Positions 1 to 6,697 are shown, counted from the stretch's first letter. The stretch: DNA of 9,453 nt from SIG510 sp045540975 (GCA_045540975.1 JAZQIE010000129.1:1-9453), one strand, 5' to 3'. The notes: generated from the letters alone by a model not told the origin. Program-made: numbers and translations.

Positions 1-2027
1 AGATTGACACCCGAATATCCGTCATAGCCGTCGATTGCATCCACGATGGCGGAATACGAATTGACCCATGCGTTGGAATACCCCGGCGCGGCCTCCTCGC
101 CCTGACCGTCTCGGTTGATGCCCGAAAGGAGGCTTTCTGCGATGCCGCCCGACCCCATGACCCAAGAAAGCTGAGACGGGGTTTCGCTTGCGGAATCCAG
201 CACCACAGCCGCCATGGCGACCGTGGATTGGTGCATGCCTTGGTTTCCGTAGATTTCGTTTTCGACACGGACTCCGTTTATCACCTGACGGAGGAGCCCG
301 TTTTCGATGTTTGCGCGGATTTTGGCGGGGGTGGATTTATCGTTTCCCACACCGCCTTTGCCCTCAAGGGCAGACCCGTGCGCACCGCGGGAGTCTCCGA
401 GGGAGTAGTCGCTTGCCTTTTGGGACAGATACTCCACCACCTGCTCATCGTCGAAGGCGGGGAAGAAGTAGTCATAGTACTTACACAAATCATAGGCGAG
501 GGCGGTTTCCCAAATGCCGCCTACGATTCTGCCGCGCGCGGTGTTGAAGTCGGAATTGGAGAGGGTGGGGAAATAGTCGGACACATACATATCGGGATAG
601 ACGTCCGCGATTCTGTCCATCATGATTGCACCCACTCTGCCGTATTTGAGGTCGCCCGTATAGGCATAGGCGCGGCCGAGTACATCCAGAATCTGTGTGA
701 TTTTGCCGCCTGCGGGGACCATGTCCGCATCCCGATACCAAAGCGCCCAATGGTTGTAGTAGGAGATGTACATATGGCGGCGGTAGGCGGTGCCGTAGCC
801 GAGGAGCATGGGGTAGGTCTCGTTTGTGACATAGCCGAAGCCGTCATCCACACCCCAGCCGTGGACACCCGCATTTACCACGTTGCCGCTCGGGTCGGTA
901 TGCTCATCCTTTTCGGGGAAGGCATCGTTTACCAGATACTGTGCGCCGTCGGTTTTTGCTTTTTCATAGTCAAACCAGCCGTGGTCATTGATGCCCGCGG
1001 CATAGAATTCCCCAAAATCGTTGGACGGGAAACGGCGCAGACAAGCGGGGCATTGGATTTTCCACGGATGGTTTTCCACATCGAAGCGCCACGCGTAGAA
1101 GTCGCCCGTGACCTCCATGGTATTTGCGCCGCAGTAGGGACAGTTATAGGGCTCGGGGTCGAAGCGGGTGCGGACATGGATGCCGCGCGGTAAATCCTGC
1201 GAGGTGATGAGATTCCAAACAAAGTCCCAATCCTCGGTGTATTCGTTTGCTTCCGTGATTACAATATTTGCCTCGTCCTTCGCCCATGCGTAGTTTTTGA
1301 CATTTTCCTGCGCCGCTTTGCGCTTTCCCTCGGTGATGTAGGTGGAACGGGTTTTTCCTGCAACCGAGGGGGTGTCGGGCACTTCGGGTGTTTCGGGAAT
1401 TTCGGCGTTTTCGCTGTGCAGCGTGAGCGCGCTCACCCATTGTGCCACTTGGGTTTGACCCTCCGCGATTTTCATGATGAAATGATAGTCGCCCGCGGTG
1501 AGGGTGACCGGGGAGAAGGTGGCGGTCTGCTGATAGAGAAGCTCTTCGGTTTTGGTGTCAAACCGACCGATGCGGTATTCCTCCGCCATCGGGTCGGTCG
1601 CGGTGTTTGGCGCGAGGTAGGCGTCAAACTGACCGCCGTTTGTCACGCCCGCAAAGGTGACGGTGGGGACAAAGTCGCCGCTTGCGGAGACCCGCACCGT
1701 CCAGCCCACCCATTCGCCCGCATCCCCGATGAAGTAGGGGCCGAATTCGGGCCGGTTTGCCGAGGAGGAGACCCAGCTCCAGCTCGCGCCCGACGAGGTG
1801 CCGTAGTAGATGAACGGGTCGGTGGTATAGCCCATGTGGTTGGCGGCGGAGCTCTCCCAACCCCAGTTTGTCACCTGACTCGGCTGATACGCCGCGGTGG
1901 ACCAACTGCCCGTGCGCAGGCGCATGAAATTGTATTTGTAGGTGACCGCGGTGGCGGCGGAACCGCTCGGAACGAGCGAGAGCGCCATGACGAGCACCAA
2001 AAGAAGCGAAAGCAACCGTTTTTTCAT
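1..2027 (-). CDS. Secreted heparinase II/III-like polysaccharide lyase, paralog B (3' end missing)
   Basis: The frame is open without a stop from the ATG at 2027 to the left edge: 675 codons, C-terminus outside the window. I read every codon and found no frameshift. The start follows AAGGAGGA (2034-2041) by 6 nt. Residues 1-25 are a Sec signal peptide (KKR, hydrophobic core, GSA cleavage). About 28-203 is a beta-rich module shared with the upstream paralog. About 204-224 is a Glu/Pro-rich linker where the paralog has an Ig-like domain. About 225-675 is the alpha/alpha-toroid part, with a Cys4 insert (C296, C299, C326, C329), a YNHW motif (N425, H426), NQGMHQ (H599) and PGY (Y650). In heparinase II-type lyases a toroid His and Tyr take part in beta-elimination at uronic acids; H599 and Y650 are 51 residues apart, close to the spacing I recall there. 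The beta-sandwich half with the remaining metal and catalytic histidines is not visible. It has small insertions relative to the paralog, for example about residues 376-389. The substrate cannot be told. It probably acts outside the cell and is transcribed from its own promoter. Confidence 0.88.
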   Translation of the reverse strand, partial: MKKRLLSLLLVLVMALSLVPSGSAATAVTYKYNFMRLRTGSWSTAAYQPSQVTNWGWESSAANHMGYTTDPFIYYGTSSGASWSWVSSSANRPEFGPYFIGDAGEWVGWTVRVSASGDFVPTVTFAGVTNGGQFDAYLAPNTATDPMAEEYRIGRFDTKTEELLYQQTATFSPVTLTAGDYHFIMKIAEGQTQVAQWVSALTLHSENAEIPETPEVPDTPSVAGKTRSTYITEGKRKAAQENVKNYAWAKDEANIVITEANEYTEDWDFVWNLITSQDLPRGIHVRTRFDPEPYNCPYCGANTMEVTGDFYAWRFDVENHPWKIQCPACLRRFPSNDFGEFYAAGINDHGWFDYEKAKTDGAQYLVNDAFPEKDEHTDPSGNVVNAGVHGWGVDDGFGYVTNETYPMLLGYGTAYRRHMYISYYNHWALWYRDADMVPAGGKITQILDVLGRAYAYTGDLKYGRVGAIMMDRIADVYPDMYVSDYFPTLSNSDFNTARGRIVGGIWETALAYDLCKYYDYFFPAFDDEQVVEYLSQKASDYSLGDSRGAHGSALEGKGGVGNDKSTPAKIRANIENGLLRQVINGVRVENEIYGNQGMHQSTVAMAAVVLDSASETPSQLSWVMGSGGIAESLLSGINRDGQGEEAAPGYSNAWVNSYSAIVDAIDGYDGYSGVN
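582..608. repeat. 27-bp exact direct repeat within the lyase paralogs (copy in paralog B)
   Basis: These 27 bases recur exactly at 4972-4998, 4390 bp away, both inside the toroid region encoding DVYPDMYV. A second exact pair of 23 bases is at 328-350 and 4736-4758. The repeats follow from the gene duplication and are not a mobile element. They could serve as short homology for recombination between the copies. Confidence 0.85.
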
Positions 2028-2033
2028 GGTGAT

Positions 2034-2041
2034 TCCTCCTT
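2034..2041 (-). promoter_or_regulatory. Ribosome binding site of paralog B
   Basis: AAGGAGGA on the minus strand lies 6 nt before the ATG at 2027. It is a near-consensus Shine-Dalgarno sequence and fixes the start at the MKKRLL signal peptide. Translation initiation should be strong. Confidence 0.9.
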
Positions 2042-2057
2042 GATTCGGGATACTTTG

Positions 2058-2086
2058 ATTGTAGCATCAAAACCGAATTTATGCAA
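2058..2086 (-). promoter_or_regulatory. Sigma-A promoter of paralog B, extended -10
   Basis: On the minus strand a -35 box TTGCAT (2081-2086) and a -10 box TACAAT (2058-2063) are separated by exactly 17 bp, with TG one base upstream of the -10 (extended -10). The -10 ends 30 bp before the ATG, leaving a short leader holding the ribosome binding site. The promoter sits just past the terminator of the upstream lyase gene, whose T-tract abuts the -35 box. So this gene can be expressed separately from its paralog. No operator-like inverted repeat is obvious. Confidence 0.8.
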
Positions 2087-2127
2087 GAAAAACACACCGA
2101 TATCCGTCAGGATGATCGGTGCGTTTT
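2084..2127 (-). terminator. Intrinsic terminator after paralog A
   Basis: Arms 2115-2127 and 2089-2101 form a 13-bp stem in the minus-strand transcript: AAAACGCACCGAU against AUCGGUGUGUUUU, with one G-U wobble. After one bulged C the stem continues as AUCC/GGAU closed by a UGAC loop. It is followed by a U-rich tail (UUUUUCUU including the stem end). It lies 55 bp past the stop codon of the complete lyase gene. This is a textbook rho-independent terminator. The A-rich left arm means the plus-strand transcript would fold similarly, but no plus-strand gene converges on it. Confidence 0.88.
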
Positions 2128-2148
2128 GATGCAGTATTTACGGAAACG

Positions 2149-2170
2149 GGCGGCTCAAAACCGAGTCGCC
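2149..2170 (-). other. Short GC-rich hairpin just past the paralog A stop codon
   Basis: Arms 2149-2156 (GGCGGCTC) and 2163-2170 (GAGTCGCC) pair over 8 bp around a 6-nt loop. In the minus-strand RNA one pair is an A-C mismatch; on the plus strand the same position is a G-U wobble. It begins 11 bp beyond the stop codon and has no U-tract, so it is not a terminator alone. It could stabilise the mRNA 3' end or assist the terminator downstream. It may be chance in GC-rich sequence. Confidence 0.4.
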
Positions 2171-2181
2171 TCTGTGGGAGG

Positions 2182-5100
2182 TCATCCCCAAGGCCAGATG
2201 GCATCGTTGTCGCCGTAGTAGTTTTCGACCGCGTCTACGATGTAGGCGAAGAGATCTAAAACTTCCTCGCTCTCGCGACCCGCCTCAAGCCCTGCTTTGG
2301 CAACGCGGTAGACCGAGCGGGCGGCAGAGGTGTCACCGTAGACCACACTTCCGTCGCGCATAATGGCATAGGCGCGAGCGGTATATTCGCGCGCGTAGTT
2401 TTTCGCGGCGATGTTGGTGATGACCGCGGTGAAGGTAATCGTGCTGTCATCCTCGGCGTAGATGTTTTTCGCGGGGACTTTTGCGACCGTGTGACCCTTT
2501 AAGGTCGCGCCGATTTTGAGGTCGGAGAGTTGGTCTAAGTCCGCGGTGGGGATTAAGACCGTGCCGAATTCCACCACATCCGCAAACGAGACATTGGATT
2601 TGTCGATGGTGGAGATAAAGCGTAACCCTTGCACACCCGTGGTGCGGATTTGCGCGCCGTTTACCGTGTTCACCTCAATCGGCTTATACTCGTACTCGCG
2701 GCTGACCGGGATGGTGTAGCTCTGCCCTGCCGCGATTTCATACGTGTTGGTGCCCGTGACAAGGGAGAAATCCCCGATGTCGAAGGTGTAGGTGCCGTCG
2801 GCATTTTCGGTCGCGTTCAAAATCTTATAGGAATGGGTGTTGCCGTTGACATAGAGATAGCGGCCGCGTACTTCTTCGGTGTCGATTGCTGTACGCGGAT
2901 TTACCGTGATGGAGTTGGTAAAGGACAGGGTTTTGGTGAAGTCCTTGACAGTACCCGAATACTGGGTGTAGTGGGTGAGGTCACCCACCTTGTTGCCGTG
3001 GGAGAGGTACGCGTAGGTGTTGCGCCCGCCCTCATAGGTCATGACACCCACAAAGCCTGTAAAGTCGAATTTGTCGTCCACACGGTAGGCGACCGCGTTG
3101 TTGGTGGCGTAGACGATGTAGTCCACTCTGCCGTTTTTCATGGTGACCTTCACCGCGTGCGCTTTGTCGGTACCAGACGGGGTTGCACCGCCGATGCGGG
3201 TGACGGGGACAACCTCGCATGTTTCGATATACGGCGTGCCGTCATACGGCTGAAGCACGGTGGTAAAGAGGGAGTCTAAACTGCTTCCCGTACGTTTCAC
3301 CAGCATGGATTTGACCACCGCGAGGTTTTTGTTGTTTTTCGGGGGCTCTGCGGAGGCGATGGAGACTTGGGTGGGGGTGAAGTCGGAAAGCTGGGTGATT
3401 TTCAGGTGCGGATTTTTCGCAAAGGTGGAAAATGAGCGGAAGTTATTGATTTTGTAGTCCAAGCTGTACACACCCGTGGGGGTGGCGTGGGACACGTCAT
3501 AAAATCCGTCATAACCCGAGGTTTTTGCATAATTTCCGTATGCAACGCCGGGGCCTGCATAGGTGCCGCCCGACTGTTTTGTGAAGGTGAGACCCTCGGC
3601 GGTGGGGTCGGTATCGGAGACCGGATGAAGCGCGAAGGTATGGGAATTTCCGCCGCGGACACGGAAGAAGTCCACACCGTAGCTGATGGATTCATCAAAG
3701 TCCACCATGACTGTGGTACGGCGGAATTCGCTCAAAGCGGAGTACGCATCGGTGTTGCGCGCGTCCATAATCTGGACCCTGCCGTTGTTGTCCCCGTCAA
3801 AGTGGAGCGCGGTGCCAGAGGTGACCTCAGACTGGGGGGTATCGTTTACCTGCACCGTGTTGTGGATGATGGTGGAGGTGTCCCAATTTAAGGTACGGTT
3901 GGTGCCGAGGGTGTTTTCGGGGTAGCCGAAATCGGAAAGCATTGGGATTCCGAAGGCGTCCATGCCGAGGTTTAGCACCGCGGGGTGGCCGTGGTTGGTG
4001 GTGCGGCCGAAGTACATCCAAAAATCGCGCTGGGTGTTTTTGGTTTCGGTTTTGGTACCGTCGCGCAGTGCGAAGAAGGAGAACGAGCCTGTCATCGCAT
4101 CGGATTCGTCAAACGGATATTCACCGTGGGTGTTGATGATTTTGGTAATCTCGCTTGCAAGGTCGGTTGCGGGGGTGTAGATATCCGCCTGAATGCCGTA
4201 TGCCGAGTTGCCGTTTAAGAAATAGAGGAACTGCCCGATTTCCACGTCCTTGGTTCTCAGGAAGGTGGGGATGAGGCGGCCTGCCGCGATGTTTATGGAG
4301 TTATTCGCAAAACAGCCCGAGTCACCGATGGGGGCGGTGCCGCTTCGCACAAGGGTGAGCGGGATGTTGGTTTTGACGAGTTTTACGAATTTCGGGTTAT
4401 CGTAAAGGCTTGCGCCCGTGTATCCGTCATAGGATTCCAGCGCATCCACAATGCCCGAGTACGAGGAGATCCAGGTATCCGAGTATCCCGGTGCGGCCTC
4501 ATTGCCCTGACCGTCACGGTTGATGGTGGAGAGAAGGTCGTTTGTGACGTTGCCGCCCGACCCCATGACCCAGTTGAGTATATTCGGGGTTTCGCTTGCG
4601 GAGTCGAGAACCACCGCCGCCATGGTTGCGGTGGCTTGGTGCATGCCTTGGTTGCCGTAGATTTTGTTCTCGGTGATGACACCGTCAATTACCTCGCGCA
4701 AAATCCCGTTTTCGATGTTCTCACGGATGCGTTTCGGGGTGGATTTATCGTTTCCCACGCCGCCCGCGGTGTCATTTCTCGCATCACCGAGCGAGTAGAT
4801 GTCCGCCTTGTTTTTCAGGTAGGCGACCACCTCGGGGTCATCGTACATGGGGAAGAAGTAGTCATAGAAGGTGCAGAGGTCCTTTGCCATGCCGGTTTCC
4901 CAGATACCGCCCACGATTCTGCCGCGCGGGGTACCGAAATCCGAGTTTAAGAAGAGGGGGAAGTACTCGCCCACATACATATCGGGATAGACGTCCGCAA
5001 TGCGGTCGAGCAGAATCGCACCTGCACGGCCGTAACGCAAGTCGCCCGTGAAGACGTAGGCGTTGCCGAGCGCACCCAGAATGCTGCGGACCGCACCGCC

Positions 5101-6588
5101 GTACCAGACCGCCCAATGGTTGTAGTAGGCGATGTAGGAATGGATGCGGTTTTGTGCCGCATAGCCCGCCTGCGGGACGAGTTTGTCGGGGAGGACATAG
5201 CCGTAGCCGTCATCCACACCCCAACCCGCACCCTTTTCCGGGTAGAGGTCGTTGGTCAAATACTGCGAGCCGTTTTGTTTTGCTTTGGCATAGTCGAACC
5301 AGCCGTGCTCGTTGATGCCCGCGGCATAGAACTTGGAGAAGTCATTGGAGGGGAAGCGGCGGGAACACTTGGGGCATTTGATTTTCCAAGGGTCGTTTAC
5401 CACATCGTACTGCCATGCGTAGAAGGTGCCCACATACTCGGAGGTGTTGACCCCGCAGTAATGGCAGTTGTACATATCCGGGTCGCTTCTGCCTGTGACC
5501 ACCGCGCCGCGCGGTAAATCCTGACTTGTGATGAGATTCCAAAGCCAATCCCAGTCATCCGCAAAACGGTTTGCACCCGTAATCGAGTTTTGCGCCTGGG
5601 ATTTTGCCCAATCGTAGTTTTTGATGTTTTCACGGGCAGCAAGCCGTTTCTGATCGGTGATATAGGTGGTGCGGGTTTTGGTGGCGAGGTTTTCGGTCGG
5701 GATTTCAAGCTCACCCGTGATGGTGACGGGAATCGAGATGCCGCCCTTGGCACTCCCTTTGGTGCCGTAGAGGTGGATGGCGGTCTCGCCCGGAAGGGAA
5801 GCGGTCACGGTGAGGGTGGCGCCCGACTGAGAGATTGTGATGTAGTTGTTCTTTGCGATGACTTTTAAGGTGTCCCAATCGGTGGGGAGGGTGAGGGTCG
5901 CGGTGGGATTCTCCTCAAGGTCGAGAGAGAGGGCGGGGTAGTTGACATCCAGCCAATCCCCGTCGGTCGGGGTGAGGGTGAGCGCACTCACCCATTGGGT
6001 GGCGCTCGTCTGCCCGTCCGAAACTTTCATAACAAAGGAGTAATCACCTGCGGGGAGGGCGACGGTAGAGAGTGTCGCGGTCTGCTGATAGAGGACCTTT
6101 TCCGCCTTGGTATTCATCTGCCCGATGTAATATTCCTCCGCCATCGGGTCGGACGCGCCGAGCGGGGCGAGGTAGACGTCAAACTTGCCGCCGTTTGTCA
6201 CACCCGCGAAGGTGACGGTGGGGATGAAATAGCCGCTCGTTTCGGTGCGGACCGACCAGCCCACCCATTCCCCCGCGCTTCCCGAAAAATGCGGGCCGAA
6301 TTCGGGCAGGTTTGCCGAGGAGGACTCCCAAGTCCAGTTTGCGCCTTGGGATTTCCCAAAGTAGACGAAAGAGTCGGTGGTGAAGCTGTGGAAGTTTTCC
6401 GAGGTATCCTCCCAACCCCACATGGGGACCTGATGGGGGTGATACGCGGAGTTTGACCACTCGCCGTAGCGCAGGCGCATGAAGTTGTATTTGTACGAGG
6501 TTTCGCTATCTGCCGTGACCGCAAACGAGGGAAGGAGGGACACGGTCATAGCAAGGATGAGAAGCAGTGCCGCGAGTCTTTTTTTCAT
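2182..6588 (-). CDS. Secreted multidomain heparinase II/III-like polysaccharide lyase, paralog A
   Basis: Complete, 1468 aa. The ATG at 6588 is chosen because AAGGAGA lies 6 nt upstream and a signal peptide follows at once (MKKRLAALLL..., cleavage about AVTA-26). An in-frame start 21 codons earlier would bury the signal and overlap the promoter. Domains seen: about 30-205 beta-rich module shared with paralog B; about 207-291 Ig-like module; about 310-740 alpha/alpha toroid with Cys4 insert (C375, C378, C405, C408), YNHW (N490, H491), NQGMHQ (H650) and PGY (Y702); about 850-1290 beta-sandwich with NHGHP (H866, H868), SDFGY (D886) and IIHNTV (H909); about 1302-1430 an accessory C-terminal domain. 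As I recall, heparinase II uses His202, Tyr257 and His406 and binds zinc through His408, Asp425 and His451; H650, Y702, H866 and H868, D886, H909 match in order and rough spacing. The Glu three residues after the toroid His is Thr here. No SLH, LPXTG, dockerin or transmembrane anchor is seen. The substrate is unknown; a uronic-acid-containing glycan is likely. It is much longer than ordinary family members because of the added modules. Confidence 0.92.
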   Translation of the reverse strand: MKKRLAALLLILAMTVSLLPSFAVTADSETSYKYNFMRLRYGEWSNSAYHPHQVPMWGWEDTSENFHSFTTDSFVYFGKSQGANWTWESSSANLPEFGPHFSGSAGEWVGWSVRTETSGYFIPTVTFAGVTNGGKFDVYLAPLGASDPMAEEYYIGQMNTKAEKVLYQQTATLSTVALPAGDYSFVMKVSDGQTSATQWVSALTLTPTDGDWLDVNYPALSLDLEENPTATLTLPTDWDTLKVIAKNNYITISQSGATLTVTASLPGETAIHLYGTKGSAKGGISIPVTITGELEIPTENLATKTRTTYITDQKRLAARENIKNYDWAKSQAQNSITGANRFADDWDWLWNLITSQDLPRGAVVTGRSDPDMYNCHYCGVNTSEYVGTFYAWQYDVVNDPWKIKCPKCSRRFPSNDFSKFYAAGINEHGWFDYAKAKQNGSQYLTNDLYPEKGAGWGVDDGYGYVLPDKLVPQAGYAAQNRIHSYIAYYNHWAVWYGGAVRSILGALGNAYVFTGDLRYGRAGAILLDRIADVYPDMYVGEYFPLFLNSDFGTPRGRIVGGIWETGMAKDLCTFYDYFFPMYDDPEVVAYLKNKADIYSLGDARNDTAGGVGNDKSTPKRIRENIENGILREVIDGVITENKIYGNQGMHQATATMAAVVLDSASETPNILNWVMGSGGNVTNDLLSTINRDGQGNEAAPGYSDTWISSYSGIVDALESYDGYTGASLYDNPKFVKLVKTNIPLTLVRSGTAPIGDSGCFANNSINIAAGRLIPTFLRTKDVEIGQFLYFLNGNSAYGIQADIYTPATDLASEITKIINTHGEYPFDESDAMTGSFSFFALRDGTKTETKNTQRDFWMYFGRTTNHGHPAVLNLGMDAFGIPMLSDFGYPENTLGTNRTLNWDTSTIIHNTVQVNDTPQSEVTSGTALHFDGDNNGRVQIMDARNTDAYSALSEFRRTTVMVDFDESISYGVDFFRVRGGNSHTFALHPVSDTDPTAEGLTFTKQSGGTYAGPGVAYGNYAKTSGYDGFYDVSHATPTGVYSLDYKINNFRSFSTFAKNPHLKITQLSDFTPTQVSIASAEPPKNNKNLAVVKSMLVKRTGSSLDSLFTTVLQPYDGTPYIETCEVVPVTRIGGATPSGTDKAHAVKVTMKNGRVDYIVYATNNAVAYRVDDKFDFTGFVGVMTYEGGRNTYAYLSHGNKVGDLTHYTQYSGTVKDFTKTLSFTNSITVNPRTAIDTEEVRGRYLYVNGNTHSYKILNATENADGTYTFDIGDFSLVTGTNTYEIAAGQSYTIPVSREYEYKPIEVNTVNGAQIRTTGVQGLRFISTIDKSNVSFADVVEFGTVLIPTADLDQLSDLKIGATLKGHTVAKVPAKNIYAEDDSTITFTAVITNIAAKNYAREYTARAYAIMRDGSVVYGDTSAARSVYRVAKAGLEAGRESEEVLDLFAYIVDAVENYYGDNDAIWPWG
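2185..2685 (-). other. C-terminal accessory domain of paralog A
   Basis: The last 165 or so residues, from about 1302, follow the lyase beta-sandwich. They carry motifs such as IRTTGVQGLRF, VEFGTVLIP, ITFTAVITNI and YTARAYAIMRDGSVVYGD, then an acidic helical tail ending in IWPWG. From memory a similar unit recurs at the C-termini of large clostridial secreted and surface proteins. I know of no established function; a cell-surface or glycan-binding role is a guess. It contains none of the SLH or sortase motifs that would define an anchor. Confidence 0.6.
4972..4998. repeat. 27-bp exact direct repeat within the lyase paralogs (copy in paralog A)
   Basis: Partner of the identical 27 bases at 582-608, in the same orientation and at the equivalent codons. 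See that entry for the origin and the second repeat pair. Confidence 0.85.
5716..5970 (-). other. Ig-like module present in paralog A only
   Basis: Residues about 207-291 read as a bacterial Ig-like (BIG2-type) beta-sandwich: a run of short beta strands with ATLTLP, ITISQSGATLTVTA and GETAIHLYGT, ending in SIPVTITG. At the same place paralog B has only a roughly 21-residue Glu/Pro-rich linker, with flanks that align well on both sides. The module is therefore a clean insertion or deletion between the copies. Such modules usually act as spacers or weak glycan binders. Confidence 0.6.
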
Positions 6589-6594
6589 TGTGAT

Positions 6595-6601
6595 TCTCCT
6601 T
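6595..6601 (-). promoter_or_regulatory. Ribosome binding site that fixes the start of paralog A
   Basis: AAGGAGA on the minus strand lies 6 nt before the ATG at 6588. The alternative in-frame start at 6651 falls at or upstream of the promoter -35 box and would add 21 charged residues before the signal peptide, so 6588 is preferred. Confidence 0.88.
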
Positions 6602-6619
6602 TTTTCGGTCGATGGAATT

Positions 6620-6648
6620 ATTCTAACATTTTTACCGCGTTTTTGCAA
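6620..6648 (-). promoter_or_regulatory. Sigma-A promoter of paralog A, extended -10
   Basis: Minus-strand TTGCAA (6643-6648) and TAGAAT (6620-6625) are 17 bp apart, with TG one base before the -10. The -10 ends 31 bp before the ATG, almost the same geometry as the promoter of paralog B, so the promoter may have been duplicated with the gene. A run of seven A (6650-6656) directly upstream of the -35 box is T on this strand and could act as an UP-like element. The promoter is divergent from that of the GH109-like operon. Confidence 0.78.
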
Positions 6649-6659
6649 CAAAAAAAGTC

Positions 6660-6689
6660 TTGCGTGCGCGCGTGTGCGGATGATACAAT
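6660..6689 (+). promoter_or_regulatory. Sigma-A promoter of the GH109-SLH-ClC operon
   Basis: TTGCGT (6660-6665) and a perfect-looking TACAAT (6684-6689) are 18 bp apart, with an extended -10 TG (6681-6682). The -10 ends 24 bp before the ATG at 6714. The spacer is occupied by an alternating pyrimidine-purine tract (6661-6678). The -35 box lies 11 bp from that of the divergent lyase promoter, so the two polymerase sites nearly touch and may compete or be co-regulated. No clear operator palindrome was found. Confidence 0.72.
6661..6678. other. 18-bp alternating pyrimidine-purine (Z-DNA-prone) tract
   Basis: Every base from 6661 to 6678 alternates pyrimidine and purine, using only TG, CG and GT/GC steps. 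It starts within the -35 box and ends 5 bp before the -10 box of the rightward promoter. CG/TG alternation is the classic left-handed DNA-forming sequence under negative supercoiling. Whether it flips in vivo is not known; it may be a GC-rich chance run. Confidence 0.6.
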
Positions 6690-6697
6690 AGGCTTAG

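Noticed and set aside
228..1193. 321-codon open frame on the plus strand
   Set aside because: It lies antisense to the continuous lyase frame of paralog B, whose residues align codon by codon with paralog A. No ribosome binding site or family signature is seen; a shadow of GC-rich codon use.
1624..2097. 157-codon minus-strand frame overlapping the start of paralog B
   Set aside because: It begins in the terminator and uses a different frame from the signal peptide start at 2027, which has the ribosome binding site and matches the paralog.
2629..3279. 216-codon open frame on the plus strand inside paralog A
   Set aside because: Shadow of the beta-sandwich coding region, with no upstream ribosome binding site.
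1..6588. Possible transposon or phage origin of the repeated lyase genes
   Set aside because: The repeats are coding paralogy only. I found no transposase, integrase, terminal inverted repeats or target duplications.
6589..6651. Upstream in-frame start that would lengthen paralog A by 21 residues
   Set aside because: The extra residues are charged, precede a perfect signal peptide, and the start would lie at or upstream of the promoter -35 box.
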